A model generated the notes under the pieces. That model saw nothing but the letters and a program-made list of their open reading frames with translations. It had not been told where the DNA came from and made no database searches. A program made the translations under genes and the position numbers. Shown one piece after another: positions 11,111-25,000 of a stretch of 64,000 nt of DNA (positions are counted from its first letter, which is position 1; each line of letters opens with the position of its first letter). Source of the stretch: Saccopteryx bilineata (Eukaryota > Chordata > Mammalia > Chiroptera > Emballonuridae); the NCBI RefSeq assembly GCF_036850765.1, contig NC_089495.1, forward strand, positions 114,475,033-114,539,032, given 5' to 3'.

Positions 11111-13905
11111 TTTTCCTAAAAATCCTTGAACATATTTCTAAAAGCTACCTTAAAATCCTCCTAGGTCATCTTGGCTTTGCTGTTTCTATAGAATGCTTTT
11201 ATTTTTAAATTAAGGTTTTCACTTTCTTTTTCAATGTCTAGTAATTTTTTATTATACCCTGGACAATATAAATGACACATGATAAGGGGTCTGTTTTATA
11301 TTATATTCCCTTAAAGGGTATGGTATTTTGTTCTTCCAAACAGTTAAGTTGCCAGAGGATGTTTTTAAAACATGCCAGATTTGAATCTAATCTTTGTTAG
11401 AGTTGACCTATTTCAGGTTTGACCTTACTCCTCAGGTCTGACCTTTCTGGGTTTCCACTGAGTATCGGAAGCACTCAGCCTTGTTTCTCCGCTGTGGCTA
11501 TCCTAAACTGCAGTGTTTCCCAGCCCTGCATGCCCTTTGATGTTCAATGCTCAGCCCGGTGGCAGCTGCTCCTCATTAAGCCTCACAGAGTCTCATCTTG
11601 TGCATACTTTAGCCAAGGACTCTCAGGGAGTCCCCATGCAGAGTTCTGGGCCCTTTCTTTGCACAACTTTCTTCTCTTCAAGTTGTTGACCTGCTTCAGT
11701 AGCTCCTGGCTCTGATTTCTGCCTGCCCAGCTCCGCTGTACAGCTGGGTACTGAGTGAGCTCATTTCCCCGCCCTGACCTGGAACGTGAGCTATGGCAGG
11801 AGGCTGGCATGGACACAGCACTCACCTCCCGTGTTTCCCTTCACTATTTCTAAAAACCTTATTTGTGTCAAGCTTTGTGTTGGACTCTTAAGAAGGATAC
11901 AAATAAGTAAACAACAAGTAACTTACTATGTAACCAGAGAGAAAATCTGCTATGAAATTCAGAATATTTTACTTGACTTCCAAAATTGGTAATACTAGCT
12001 GGTTGATAAAGAATTTGGTAATACTAGCTGGTTAATAAAGAAATACGAGATCCATTTTTTTCTAGATTTTTCAGAATTTATATGAAAAAATCTACATCAA
12101 GGCTGGGAAGCAAGTATGAGTAGGATCTCATGTACTGGAGTGTCTTATACACCAAAATGTACCATTGGTACATTTTGAGGTGACAGACTATCATTCTTAG
12201 AGGTCTGTCATGCTAGATTCCTGATGATTTATTTTTTAAAGATGTCTGCCTGAAAATTCTCTTGTAAGGTCTCAGAAATAAAACATAACCAGGGTCTCTT
12301 ATGAGCAAGTAACTGCTCTGGCTCAGAAAAATGTTTGCTTTTGTCTCAGAGTTTTTGATCTGGTTCTTTGGTTCTTAATGCCAGTGTTCATTTTTCCATA
12401 TCTGTTTATTGGATTCTTACTCTGCCCAGACACTCTGCTGGAATCTGAGAATAGAAGGATAAAAGACCTAGTTAATGCTTTTGAAATAGCTACAATCTAG
12501 ATATTTAAATAAATGCAATATAATTAATATGGTTAAGGTTTTTGATAGAGGCCAGATGTGGAGACACATAGAATGGTGTTTGGAGGTAGGGAGAGGAAAG
12601 ATGTCAGGGAAGACTTCCTGGAGATGGTGACCTCTGAGCTGAGTTTCCAAGAGGGTCAGGTTGGAGAGTCTGGAATAGGCAAAACATGAGAGAGCTGAAC
12701 TTATAAAAGCCTGAGACCTAGGTTATCACAGAACTTTACACAGAGTTCACTGTGCCTAGGAGTTAGGATTTGAGACAGAGAGTGTAGGACAGGTGAGCAG
12801 ACAGTTAGCAGGGCTTAATTGTACCACAGCTTTCAAACAGCCATCATGGACAGTTCAAGCAGAGCCTGCCATTCAGCTCGGAGGAGTTGTTTTCCTGTTT
12901 TGAATTTGTTTTTCTTCTTACTTCTAAAGCAATACATATGTGTGGTAGGAAATGAAAAATTATGAACAAAATGAAGCAAATCATACCACCCACAATCTTG
13001 CTACAAAACATCTTTTTAACAAGTTACAAATCCTTCTAAATCTTTATGTACCTATCATAAAAATGCTATTAAAACTCTATATATTGCTTTGTAACCTGCT
13101 TTTTGTTCAGTTAGTATTTTAGAAACATATTTTCATGTTAATAGGCATTCATCTGTATTATTTCTAATATCTGAATAGTAGTATTTCTTTGGTTATACTG
13201 CAATGTATTAAATATACATATGATGGTATAAATGTAGTTGAATATTGGACATTTCAATTGGTTTCAGGATTTCGTTATTAGAAATAGTATTTAGATAAAC
13301 ATTCTTGCTCATACCCTAAATTATTTTCCTGAGTCTTTGTCAATAGTTTTATTAAATTTTAGTCTTAAGACAATGAGATTTTAAGATTACCATACCCAGA
13401 ATGATTAGAAAGCAATGTAAAACCATACACAACCTCCCTCTGTTAATAAGCCTTACTTGTTGCAGTATCCCAAACAGAGACCTCCCTCGCTTTACCTCAT
13501 AGCAATTGATTATTCAAACCTACCATCTGAAAACGAAGTAAGCTCCCGAGGAGGTGATAAGCAGAGTTTAGTTAAGTTTAACAGACCCTGGGGCTCTTCT
13601 ATGTGTTGGGGAGGGATGAGGGGGCGCCTTAGGGAGCTCAGCTCAGGCTGGGGAGGCAGGTCATCATCTGCAACAAGTGATGTAAGAAAAGTGTGCCTAA
13701 GGACTGGGAGGGTACGCAGAAGAAGGGCATGCAGCTCATTGCACCCAGTTGAGAAAGGAGGGTGGGGTGGGCTGAGGCAACTTCCTGGAGAAGACGCCAT
13801 GTGTGGAATGACCTCCAGTTTGGGCTGCTGTGAGAGCAGTCAAAGAACTGAACCATTGGGGGTTTGGAATGGGACAAGTGTTCAAGCTGAATGATATCAA
13901 GATGC
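11111..13905. other. intron 1 sequence, mostly unique or too old to assign
   Basis: No convincing coding sequence. 12,400-12,480 looks like a MIR or L2 remnant. Open frames here (for example 11419-11715 and 13457-13894) show no recognisable domain and no splice context. Confidence 0.4.
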
Positions 13906-14330
13906 TTTCTATATTAATTAGGGTTCTTCAGAGAAATAGACCAGTAGGATAAATATAGATATATAGAAAGAGATATTTTATGAAGGACTGGCTCATGTGT
14001 ATGGAGAATAAGTCCCATGATACCCTGTCTACAAGTTAGAGGTTCAGGAAAAGCTGGTGGCGTAGTTTCCATCCCCACCTGGAGGCCTATGACCAAAGGC
14101 TCAATCTAATATGCAAGGACAGCAGAAGATGGATGTCTTAGTTCAATCAAAGAGCAACTTTATTCTTCCTTCATCTTTTTGTTCTATTATGGCCTTGATT
14201 GGATGATTTTCACACACATGGGTACAGCCGACCTTCTTCACTTGGTCTACCAATTCAAAAGCTGATCTCTTCCAGAAGTGCCCTCACAGCTGTACCAAGA
14301 AGTGATGTTGCCATGGTTTTATTAAATTAA
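13906..14330. repeat. ancient interspersed repeat, first part
   Basis: It starts AATTAGGGTTCTTCAGAGAAATAG and is resumed after an insertion near 14882 by a part ending AACCCAGTCAAGTTGACACATAAAATGAACC. The arrangement is familiar from mammalian repeats, but I do not name the family. Confidence 0.45.
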
Positions 14331-14335
14331 CATTT

Positions 14336-14881
14336 GTGAAATGGAGCACAGAGTGCTGCATGGTGAACCTCTGTTCAACAGGAAAACACAAGAGAAACTG
14401 ACAGAGAAGTTTGTTAGTCACTGGTTCTGGAGGAAGCACATGGAATGCCTCAAGGGGTCACATGGAGACATTAAGGCAGAACAGAGAGAGACAGACAGGA
14501 CCTGGGACACACGCCTTTATTAGGGTCTGTGGGTGGAGTGCTTTGGAATTCCCAAACTAGGGCCAAAAGATGGGTTCTGGTAAGCCCCATGAGGATCTTA
14601 TCTGAGGGCTCCTCAGATAAGGACTATCTGTACGCATAAGGCACACAGGTTGTGGGAGGCAGGGGGCAGCCTTGTGACTGTCAGTCACAAGGGCTGTTGG
14701 GAAAGTCCATATCAGGAACTCACAACTGCTTATGACCCTGTAGGCTGCTATCTAGGGCATGTGCTTGTATGAGGGGCTAGTGTCAGCTTAAGGTCCCTGT
14801 AAGCTGCTTGGTCAAACAGCGAATTCTGAGGCAGCAATACCATGGAGTGGCTTAGTTAAACACTCAACAAATGTTCTATCA
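14336..14881 (-). mobile_element. ERV LTR-like insertion, minus strand
   Basis: It starts TGTGAAATGG and ends TTCTATCA on the plus strand. On the minus strand AATAAA (about 14516-14521) is followed by a T/C-rich stretch as in retroviral LTRs. It splits the repeat around it. The superfamily is uncertain. Confidence 0.45.
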
Positions 14882-14984
14882 GTTGTCTGGGGTTCTCTTA
14901 ACCCAGTCAAGTTGACACATAAAATGAACCCTCATACCTTTCAATGTTGCAGATTTGTACTTCTCTAAATAACAAACGACTTGA

Positions 14985-16010
14985 AATGACCTTTCACTTC
15001 CATCATGTTGTTTAATCTTCACAATGCCCTACAGGAGAATATATGCTATTCCTGTTTGTATAGAGAAGCTGCAGCTCACCCTGGTAATGGAGAGCGGACT
15101 CGGGATCCAAACCTCTCTCTGAATCCAAACCCCAGTTTGTATCACTACATCACATCATTGTTAGAGCTGTGTTCTTTAGCATGGGGTGTTTCCTTAGCTG
15201 CAACTTCTTTTTTTTTTTTTTTAGTCTGCCCATCCTTTTGGGACAGAAGGAATAAACATTCATGGAGTCCTTACCACATGCAACATTGTGTTAGATGTTT
15301 TTCTTAAATTATCTCCCTTAGTCCTCACTCAGGTTAGGAAGTTCTGGCTGCCCGTACTCTTCCTGAGCCTCCTCCCTACCCATTACAGCGTTTGCTCTGT
15401 AGAGGTAATATGTTAGATTTAAGCATGACTGTCATAGGCCTGTAGTTGGGCAAAATTCGTAAAGTCCCCTGCTCTGGTGTCCTGAGTACGGTCCTGAATG
15501 GTTCTGTTTCTTTTCTGTTTAACTATTAAAATGTCAGGCTGGGATTTCTTGTCCATCAGGAGAGGAGAGTCAGGGTGTCAGAGGACAGGAGGACAGAGAA
15601 GGGTGGGAGACGTCACAAAATCAGCAGGATGTCACGATTAAGCCCCAGTTGTTGAATCACATGGGCAGATGTCACTATTCTTTAGATCAACAGTTTATCC
15701 TCCATTTCCTTCTTAGCATACAGGAAAAAAATACATTCAGTGAAATTAAACAGATATTTACTAACAAACTAAAAATGAAAGTTCAGTATAAACTCTTTCC
15801 TTCCATTGAAATATTTGGCTGAACTCATGAGAATAGTGATGAGGCCGTTCTTGGCCATTTGAACTGAAATGAACCATGAGAAGAATATTTAGATAAAATG
15901 AGAGGATATTAGGCGTATTGAGTGAAAGTGTGCCTTCAGACCCAAGGAGTGAAATGAAAGTTGGCACGACCACTTTGAAGAATATGAGTGAAGAGGAGTT
16001 AGAATGAGGG
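14985..16010. other. intron 1 sequence with MIR-like remnants
   Basis: 14,990-15,100 and 15,245-15,360 resemble MIR/L2 core sequence (for example TCTCCCTTAGTCCTCACTCAGGTTAGG). The remainder has no visible feature. A poly-T run lies at 15208-15222. Confidence 0.4.
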
Positions 16011-16017
16011 GTTTTGT

Positions 16018-16414
16018 TTGTTTGTTTGTTTGTTTTTTCTGAAGCTGGAAACAGGGAGAGACAGTCAGACAGACTCCCGCATGCGCCTGACCGGAATCCA
16101 CCCGGCACGCCCACCATGGGGCGACGCTCTGCCCACCAGGGGGCGATGCTCTGCCCATCCTGGGCGTCGCCATGTTGCGACCAGAGCCACTCTAGCGCCT
16201 GAGGCAGAGGTCACAGAGCCATCCCCAGTGCCCGGGCCATCTTTGCTCCAATGGAGCCTTGGCTGCGGGAGGGGAAGGGAGAGACAGAGAGGAAAGCGCG
16301 GCGGAGGGGTGGAGAAGCAAATGGGCGCTTCTCCTGTGTGCCCTGGCCGGGAATCAAACCCGGGTCCTCCGCACGCTAGGCCGACGCTCTACCGCTGAGC
16401 CAACCGGCCAGGGC
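16018..16414 (-). mobile_element. bat tRNA-derived SINE, full length, minus strand
   Basis: A (TTTG)n tail at the left, then the same body as the copy at 8511-8903, ending in the reversed tRNA-like head (CTACCGCTGAGCCAACCGGCCAGGGCC). TTTTGTTT-like sequence flanks both ends. Confidence 0.88.
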
Positions 16415-16569
16415 CCTTGTTTTGTTTTTTTTAAAGACAGTATATTAGGGGAGTAAATGGCTGATAAACAGTGCTTGTATTTTTAGCAAAATAGAGTAAA
16501 TTGTGGAATTTGAAAGTAAAGAGAATCATGATTCAAGTAAGGTAGAAAAGACCCTGTCATACTCACTAC

Positions 16570-16713
16570 TATTTTTTTAAAAATTAATTTTAGAGAGAGA
16601 GACAGACAGACAGAAACATCGATCTGTTTCTGTATGTGCCCTGACCAGGGATTGAACTGGCAACCTGTGCATTTTGGAATGATGCTAACCAACCGAGCTA
16701 TCCAACCAGGGCA
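16570..16713 (-). mobile_element. older tRNA-derived SINE, minus strand
   Basis: A/T-rich end, a (GA)n/(GACA)n run, then GCCCTGACCAGGGATTGAAC and the end ACCAACCGAGCTATCCAACCAGGGC, the reverse of a tRNA-like head. Confidence 0.75.
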
Positions 16714-16726
16714 TTCTCACCATTCT

Positions 16727-16919
16727 TTTTTTTAAATTATTTTTATTTATTTATACATTTGAGAGAAAGAGAGAGAGAGAGAGAAAGAGAGAGAAAGGGG
16801 GAGGAGCAGGAAGCACCAACTCCCATATGTGCCTTGTGACCAGGCAAGCCCAGGGTTTTGAACCAGCGACTTCAGCGTTCCAGGACAACACTTGATACAC
16901 TGTGCCACCACTGGTCAGG
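16727..16919 (-). mobile_element. tRNA-derived SINE, minus strand
   Basis: An A/T-rich tail, a GAGA run and the end ATACACTGTGCCACCACTGGTCAGG. CTCACCATTCTTT at about 16715-16727 and 16920-16932 is the target-site duplication. Confidence 0.8.
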
Positions 16920-16932
16920 CTCACCATTCTTT

Positions 16933-17350
16933 ATATAATCCCTCAATAGAGGATTGCATGAAAAAGATATGGTACATGTATACATTGGAATACTTCTCAG
17001 CCATAAGAAATGATGACATATTGCCATTTACAACAACATGAATAGAACTTGACAACATTATACTGAGTGAAATAAGTAAATCAGAAAAAGCTAAGAACTA
17101 CATGATTTTACACATAGGTAGGATATAAAAATGAAACCATGGACATAGACAAAAGTGAAGTGGTTCCCAGAGGGAGGGGGTGTGGGGGGAGGGCAGTAAG
17201 GAGGGACAAATGTATAGTGACAGAAAATGATCTGACTTTGGGTGATGGGTGCACAACACAATCAACATTCAAATACTGTAGAGATGTTTACCTGAAGCCT
17301 ATGTATTCTTATTGACCAATGTCACCACATTTTAGTTTCTAAATTAAAAA
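16933..17350 (+). mobile_element. L1 3' end fragment, plus strand
   Basis: It contains the L1 ORF2 C-terminal coding pattern (GCATGAAAAAGATATGG to ACTGAGTGAAATAAGTAAATCAG) and 3'UTR (TCTGACTTTGGGTGATGGG), with an A-rich end. It is 5' truncated to about 0.4 kb. Confidence 0.85.
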
Positions 17351-18228
17351 TATATATTCTTTATCAATAAAAGGCAAACAAATAGAAATAAAGTTTCAGA
17401 AGTCAGTAAAATTTTATGGGAATATAAAGTTGATTTTATTAAAGCAAAGTCCAATTCATGGCCGTAGGAAACTCCAAGCTGCATGCTGACTATGTACAGA
17501 CATTGGATCTCCTCAAAGCTGTACTTAAGTGCTTTTGTTTTGTTTTGTTTGTTTTTCTCTTTGCTGCTTTGCTTGTCTCTAGAACACTGGTTCCTGCAGG
17601 AAGTCAGCACTGTTCCAGAGTTCTGCAGGGCTGACTAAGGTTAGAAATTGGAGTTGATCCTTTAACTTATTGCACTAATTCTTAGGGAAGAACAAAGATT
17701 GGAAGAACATGGTTAGAAGTTTAGCTCTGTGAGATAAATACAAAATATTAAATTGACTCCAACAATTTGAATCACCTTGAAAACTCCCAGTCTCAGGATA
17801 AAGAAATATAATCCTATTTTGAAATTCCTGGTGCGATCACAGATTTGGGATTGGTTCTTTTCACGAAGCCCATTAATTAAAAAGTACATAATCCAAAGTC
17901 AATTAAGCATTACAATATTATAAGATTCTTATTTCATCACTTTTCTAAAGTATGAATGACACATTCAACATCAGAAGTTCACATTTTCCACTGGCTGCTG
18001 AAACAATGGGACTAATTCCAGTTGGAGGAGCACTTACTATGGCCTGACCTATCTCTGAAATAATTTATTGATTCCAGGTGACTTTTACACTGTAGGCTTA
18101 GTCATTAGGTTAGGTTTGATGAGAAACAGATACAACTAGGGTTGGGAATTTAAATATGTATTATATTTTTCCTGACAATCAGAAATCAGTTTACCTTGTT
18201 TTTGTTGTTGTTGTTGTGTGTTTTTTAG
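17351..18228 (+). other. KL: end of KL intron 1, no repeat seen
   Basis: Unique-looking A/T-rich sequence leading into the exon 2 acceptor. A (TTG)n run lies at about 18200-18215 just before the polypyrimidine tract. Nothing else is supported. Confidence 0.5.
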
Positions 18229-18739
18229 GCTCATGCCCAAATCTGGCATCTCTACAACACTTCTTTCCGCCCAACTCAGGGAGGCCACGTATCCATTGCC
18301 CTAAGTTCCCATTGGATCAGTCCTCGGAGAATGACGGACCACAGCATCAAAGAGTGTCAAAAATCTCTAGACTTTGTCCTGGGCTGGTTTGCCAAGCCCA
18401 TATTTATTGATGGTGACTATCCTGACAGCGTGAAGAATAATCTTTCGTCTCTTCTCCCTGCTTTTACCGAGCCTGAGAAAAAGTTCATCAAAGGCACAGC
18501 TGACTTTTTTGCTCTTTCCTTTGGACCAACTTTGAGTTTTCAGCTATTGGATCCTCACATGAAGTTCCGCCAGTTAGAATCTCCCAGCCTGAGGCAGCTG
18601 CTTTCCTGGATTGACCTTGAATACAACCACCCTCAGATCTTCATTGTGGAAAACGGCTGGTTTGTCTCAGGGACCACCAAAAGAGATGATGCCAAATATA
18701 TGTATTACCTCAAAAAATTTATAATGGAAACCTTAAAAG
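18229..18739 (+). CDS. KL: KL (alpha-Klotho) exon 2, second half of the KL1 domain
   Basis: This exon encodes 170 codons plus one base, matching human Klotho residues 274-443 (human numbering recalled from memory). Klotho is a single-pass membrane co-receptor for FGF23, and KL1 is a catalytically degenerate GH1 beta-glycosidase fold. The acceptor is a T-rich tract ending TTTTTTAG at 18221-18228; the donor is GTAGG at 18740. The exon begins in phase 0 (AHAQIWHLY) and ends in phase 1. The GH1 nucleophile motif IVENGW is intact (E414), and D426, one of the zinc ligands known from the human FGF23-Klotho complex, is present. The position of human C370 is Ser ([11 protein letters not shown] codon), while F352 is retained. 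No frameshift or stop interrupts it. Intron 1 continues to the left window edge, and exon 1 with the signal peptide lies outside the window. Confidence 0.97.
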
Positions 18740-19078
18740 GTAGGATGGGGGATAAAATTCTCAATTTCTGCCAAAACTCACTGTTAAAATGATCTTTAAG
18801 ATGATTTGCCATGAACTATATGAAATTATAGCTTTTAATCGTAATGTAGAAATTCATTTTAGCAATAATATGAATGTATTTACCTAACATCTTTCTTATT
18901 TGGGGCTTGGAGGAACTTAAATTATTTTTAAACCCATATTATAAATAGAAACTGGGTTATAATGTATGAAATCACTTGACTTTAAGAATTACTACTCTAG
19001 ATTTTTAGATTACATTAAGGATTAAGTAAATCCCATGGTATCTAGCGCTCCTTACATGATTTTGGGTTATTTCTTTTT
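18740..19078 (+). other. KL: start of KL intron 2, no repeat seen
   Basis: A/T-rich sequence after the exon 2 donor, up to the L1 insertion. No further feature is visible. Confidence 0.5.
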
Positions 19079-22000
19079 ATTTAATTTTTAATTTATTTTG
19101 TTTACATAGATTCTAGTGTCCCCCCGAATACATCCTCCCCTCCCCCTTGTCCCATTCCCTGTAGTGCCCTCCCCCTTCCCTCCAGGATTTGCTTTTCTGC
19201 TCTCATCCCATCCTAACACCCTATCATCCCCTTTCCCTCTGACGGCTTTACCTCTGGATCCTTTGATCCCGCCTCTACCTCTATTCTGTTCCTCAGTTCA
19301 TATTGTTCGTCGGACTCCTCAAATGAGTAAGGTCATAAGATATTTTTCTTTCTATGCCTGGCTTATTTCACTTAACATAATAGTTTCCAGGTACATCCAT
19401 GTTGTAGCAAAAAGTAATATTTCCTCATTTTTCATGGCCCCGTAGTATTCCATTGTGTATATGTACCACTGCTTTTTAATCCACTCATCCACTGACAGAC
19501 ACTTGGGCTGTTTCCAGATCCTGGCTATTGTAAACAATGCTGCCATAAACATAGGGGTACATTTCTCCTTTTGAATCATTGATGTGGTATTCTTGGGATA
19601 TATTCCTAAAAGTGGGATGGCTGGGTCAAAAGGCAGTTTGATTTTAATTTTTGGAGGAATCTCCATACGGTTTTCCACAGTGGCTGCACCAGTGTGCGTT
19701 CCCATCAGCAATGCAGGAGGGTTCCCTTTTCTCGACATCCTTGGCAACATTTATTATGTGTTGTTTTCTTGATGAGCACCATTCTGACTAGTGTGAGGTG
19801 ATATTTCATTGTGGTTTTAATTTGCATTTCTCTGATGATTAATGATGTTGAACATTTTTTTCCTATGCCAATAGGCCATATGTATGTCCTCTTTGCAGAA
19901 GTGTTTCTTCAATTCCTTTGCCCATTTTATAATTGGATTGTTTACATTCCTGGTGTTGAGTGTAGAAGTTCTTTTAAATTTTGGTTATTAACCCCTTATC
20001 AGACGTATTGTCAAATATGTTCTCCCATTGTGTGGTTTGCCTTTTTATTTTGTTCATATTATCTTTAGCTCTGCAAAAGCTTTTTAGTTTGATATAGTTT
20101 CATTTGTTTATCCTGTCCTTTATTTCCCTTGCCTGTGGAAATAAATCAGCAAACATATTGCTGTGAGTGATGTGGGAGAGCTTACTGCCTATGTTTTCTT
20201 CTAAAATGCTTATGGTTTCATGATGTATATTTAAGTCTTTTATCAATTTTGAGTTTATTTTTGTGAATGGTGTAAGGTGGTGGTCTAGTTTCATGTTTTT
20301 GCAGGTAGCTGTCCAATTTTCCCAACACCATTTGTTAAAGAGACTGTCTTTATTCCATTGTATGCTATTATCAACCTTGTCAAATATCAATTATCCATAA
20401 AGCTGTGGGTTTATTTCTGGGTTCTCTGTTCTGTTCCATTGATCTATATACCTGTTCTTATGCCAGTACCAAGCTGTTTTGAATACAATGGCCTTGTAGT
20501 ATAACTTGACATCAGGAAGTGTGATACCACCCACTTTAATCTTCTTTCTCAAGATTGCTGAGGCTATTTGTGTTCTTTTTTGGTTCCATATGAATATTTG
20601 AATATTTGTTCTATATCTTTGAAGTATGTCATTGGTATTTTAATAGAAATTGTATTGAATTTATAAATTGCTTTGGGTAATATGAACATTTTAATGATGT
20701 TTATTCTTCCTATCCACGAACATGGTATATGCTTTCACTTGTTTGTATCTTCTTTGATTTCTTTTATCAATGTTTTATAATTTTCTGAGTACAACTCTTT
20801 AACCTCCTTGGTTAAATTTACTTCTAGGTACTTTATTGTTTTGTTGTTGTTGCGATAGTGAAGGGGATTGTTTTCTTAAGCTCTCTTTTAGGCAGTTATG
20901 TTGGTGTATAAAAACACCTCTGATTTCTGAATATTAATTTTATATCCTGCCATCTTACTGAATTAATTTACCAGGTCCTGTAGTTTTTTGACTGAGACTT
21001 CAGGGTTTTCTATGTACAGTATCATATCATCAGCAAATAATGATAGTTTTACTTCTTATTTTTCAGTTTGGATGCCTTTTATTTCTTCTTCTTGTCTGAT
21101 TGCTGTGGCTAGGACTTCGAGAAATATATTGAATCATAGTGGTGAAAGGGGGCACCCCTGCCTTATTCCTGATCTTAAGAGGATTGCTTTTAACTTTTGC
21201 CCATTGAGTATGATGTTTGCTGTGGATGATCTGTCATAGATGGCCTTAATCATGTTGAGGTGTGTTCCCTGTATTCCCACTTTGCTAAGAGTTTTGATCA
21301 TAAATGGGTGCTGGATTTATCAAATGCTTTTTCTTCATCTATTGATATTAATGTGTTTTTTCTCCATCCTTTTGTTTTATGTGATGAATCACATTGATTG
21401 ATTTATGAGTATTGTACCAGCCTTGCCTCCCCAAAATAAATCCCACTTGATCATGATGTATGATTTTTTTCATGTATTGCTGGATCTGGCTTGCTAATAT
21501 TTTGTTGAGAATTTTAGCATATAAATTCATCAGGGATATTGGTTTTCTTTCTTTGTGTTGTCTTTGCCTGGTTTTGGAATCAGAATTATGCTCGCTTCAT
21601 AAAAGAAGCTTGGAAGTTTTCCATCCTCTTGAATTTTTTGAAATAGCTTGAGAAGGATAGGAGTTGGTTTTTCTTTAAATGTTGGTAGAATTCACCTATG
21701 AAGCCATCTGGCCCAGGGCTTTTGTTTGTTGGCAGTTTTTTGATAACTGTTATGATCTCATTTGTTGTAATCTGTCTATTTAGGTTTTCTGATTCTTCCA
21801 GATTGATTTTTGAAACATTATGTTTTTCAAGGAATTTGTCCATTTTGCCTAGGTTGTCTTATTTTTTGGCATACAGTTATTCATAGTATTTTCTTACAAT
21901 CCTTTGTATTTCTGTTGTGTTCTTTGTTACTTCTCCACTCTCATTTCTACTTTTATTTATTTGAGTCCTCTATCTTTTTTTCTTGGTGAGTCTGGCCAAG

Positions 22001-25000
22001 GGTTCATTGATCTTGTTTACCTTTTTAAAGAACCAGCTCTTGGTTTCATTGACCCTCTGTATTATTTTTTTAGTCTCTATGTCACTTATTTTTGCTCTGG
22101 TCTTTATTATTTCCTTCCCTCTACTTCCTCTGGGCTTTACTTGCTGTTCTTTTTCTAGTTCTTTTAGTTGCAGGGTTAAGTTGTTTATTTGAGCTGTTTC
22201 TAGCTTCTTAAGGTATGCCTGTAATGCTATGAACTTCCCTCTCAAGACTGCTTTTGCTGTGTCCCACAGATTTTGAGTTGTTGTACGCTCATTTTCATTT
22301 GTTTCTAGGAAATACTTTATTTTTTCCTTGATTTCATTGTTGACCCATTCGTTATTTAATAACATGCTGTTTAGTTTCCAAGTGTTTGAGTGTTTTTCAG
22401 TTTTTCTATTGTAGTTGATTTCTAGTTTCATACCATTGTGGTCAGAGAAGATGCTTGATATGATTTCAATCTTCTTAAATTTGTTGAGATTCATTTTATG
22501 CCCTAATATGTGGCCTATCCTAGAGAATGTACCATGTGCACTTGAAAAGAATGTATATTCTGCTACTTTAGGGTGAAAAGTTTTGAAGATATCTGTTAAA
22601 TCCAGTTGATCTAATGTGTCCCTTAATTCTGCTGTTTGTTAACTTTCTTTGTTGAAGATCTACGCAGTGATGTTAGTGCGGTATTGAGATCCCCTACTAT
22701 TATAGTATGGCTGTTGATCTCTCCCTTTATGTCCATCAAAGTCTGCTATATATATTTAGGTGCTCCTATATTAGGTGCGTAGATATTTATAATGGTTATC
22801 TTCCTGTTGGATTGCTCCGTTTATCATTATGTAGTGACCTTATTTATCCCTTACTAAAGTCTTTGTTTTAAAGTCTATTTTGTCAGATATAAGTATTGCT
22901 ACCCAGCTTTTTTTTTCATTTCCATTTGCATGAAATATTTTTTCCATCCTTTTACTTTCAGTCTATGTATATCTTTTGTTTTGAGGTGGGTCTCTTGTAG
23001 ACAGCATATGAATGGGTCCTGTTTTTTTATCCATTCAGCTACCCTATGTCTATTGATTGGAGCATTTAATCCATTTACATTTAAGGTTATTATTTATATA
23101 TAGTTGTTTATTGCCATTTTCTTTTCCATTAAATCTACAATCCTCTTTTACTATATTTTTCCCCTCGCTTTGTTCTGTTTACAGCAGGCCCCTTAACATT
23201 TCTTGCAGCATTGGTTTGGTTGTGATGTATTCCTTGAGTTGTTTTTTGATTTGTTTGTGTTTTTTTTGTCTGGGAAGCTTTTTATTTCTCCTTCAATTTT
23301 AAATGATAGCCTTGCTGGATAAAGAAGTCTTGGTTGTAGGTTCTTGTTGTGCATTACTTTGAATATTTCTTGCCATTCCCTTCTGGCCTCAACTGTTTCT
23401 GTTGAAAACTCGGATGTCATACTTACGGGATTCCTTTGTAGGTGATTGACTGTTTTTCTCTTACAGCTTTTAGTATTCTTTCTTTATCTCTTAGCTTTGG
23501 TATTTTGATTATGATGTGTCTTGGTGTGGATCTCTTTGGGTTTTTTTTTTAATGGGGTTCTCTCTGCTTCTTGAACCTGTATGAATCTTTCCTGTATCAA
23601 TTTAGGGAAATTTTCAGGTATTATTTCTTCAATCAGGTGCTCCATTTCTTGTTCTTTCTCTTCTCCTTCAGGAACCCCTATTATGTGGATATTGTTTCCT
23701 TCATGTTGTCACAGAGCTCTGTTAGAGTTTCCTCAGACTTTTTGATCCTCTTTTCTTTTTACTGTTCTGCTTTTATGCTTTCACTTATCTTGTCCTCTAA
23801 GTCGCTGATTTGATCCTCTGCTTCATCCAACCTGCTTTTCATTCCTTCTAGTGTAGTCTTCATTTCTAATATTGTATTTGTCATTTCTTTCTGTTTTTTT
23901 TTTTTATGATTTCCATGTCCTTTTTGATGCTTACAATTTCTTTATTTAGGTGTTCTTTAAGTCCATCTATTGTAACTCTAAGATCCTTAAGCATCCTAAC
24001 AATCATTATTTTATACTCTGCACACGGTAATTTGATTACTTCCATTTCATCCAGATCTTTTTGAGGATTTGTCTTGTTGATTCATATGACTGTTTCTCTG
24101 TCTTCCCATTGTTTCTGTTTGTGACTTGCAGGCTTGTTTCAGTTGTGGTCTCCTTACCTAGTAGAGCTGTTTTGAAGTCTTGATTTGTTTGTTTTCAGTT
24201 TACTTAACTCAGTGGTAGGCTTGTTTATTGATCTCAGCAGGGGGCTTATTTGAAACTATCCAGGAATGCAGTGGGTATGACCTCTGGGAATCTGCAGGCA
24301 GGTCATGCCAGCTGCTCTCTGGGGATGGGGCGTGGTCTTGGCTTCACAGGGGGAGGTGCATCTCAGAGCTCCCTGGAGACCTGAGTTACTGCCCCTTCAC
24401 CCACTTCCTGCTTTTGGTTGTATCTTTTGTGCTGATTGGAGCTGGAGAGCTTTCTGGAGGTGGGTTACCCAGAACCATTTTAGACTTGTGCTGTGTGAAG
24501 GGATCAACCCCTCCCCCAGCTATGGCCACCTCCACACTGGATGAGTCAGCTTCTCAGGTCATCCCAGGCATTCCTCTGCCCATCATCGTCTGTCTTGCTT
24601 TCCCCACTTTCCTCGTAGAAAACAAGCCAGTCCTCTCAGCCCTCCTTGCCCCTAGGGTCCCAGGCATGTGGCTGTGAGTGATCTTTTCTGCTCTGTCCTT
24701 TTAAGGCACCCCTGCCACTTACCACACACAGAACTTTGCTCTTCTCCCCTCTCAATGCTTTCTCTCTGTCTCCTCCAGTTCCTGGATTTCTAGACTGGGT
24801 CTTCGGTTCTGAGACTGAGGGCCCCCATCTCTCAGAGTCTCTCTCCTTGTAATGAGAGCCCCTTCTGGACTCTCAGCCTCAGCCTCCCTTTGCTTCTGGA
24901 AGCAGGGGAGTCCCCAATATGCCCCTGCACTCCTTATCAGGATCAGTGTGGATTCTTCTTTGCTCCTTGGTTTTTGAGACCTGTTCTTTTAGTCCAAAGT

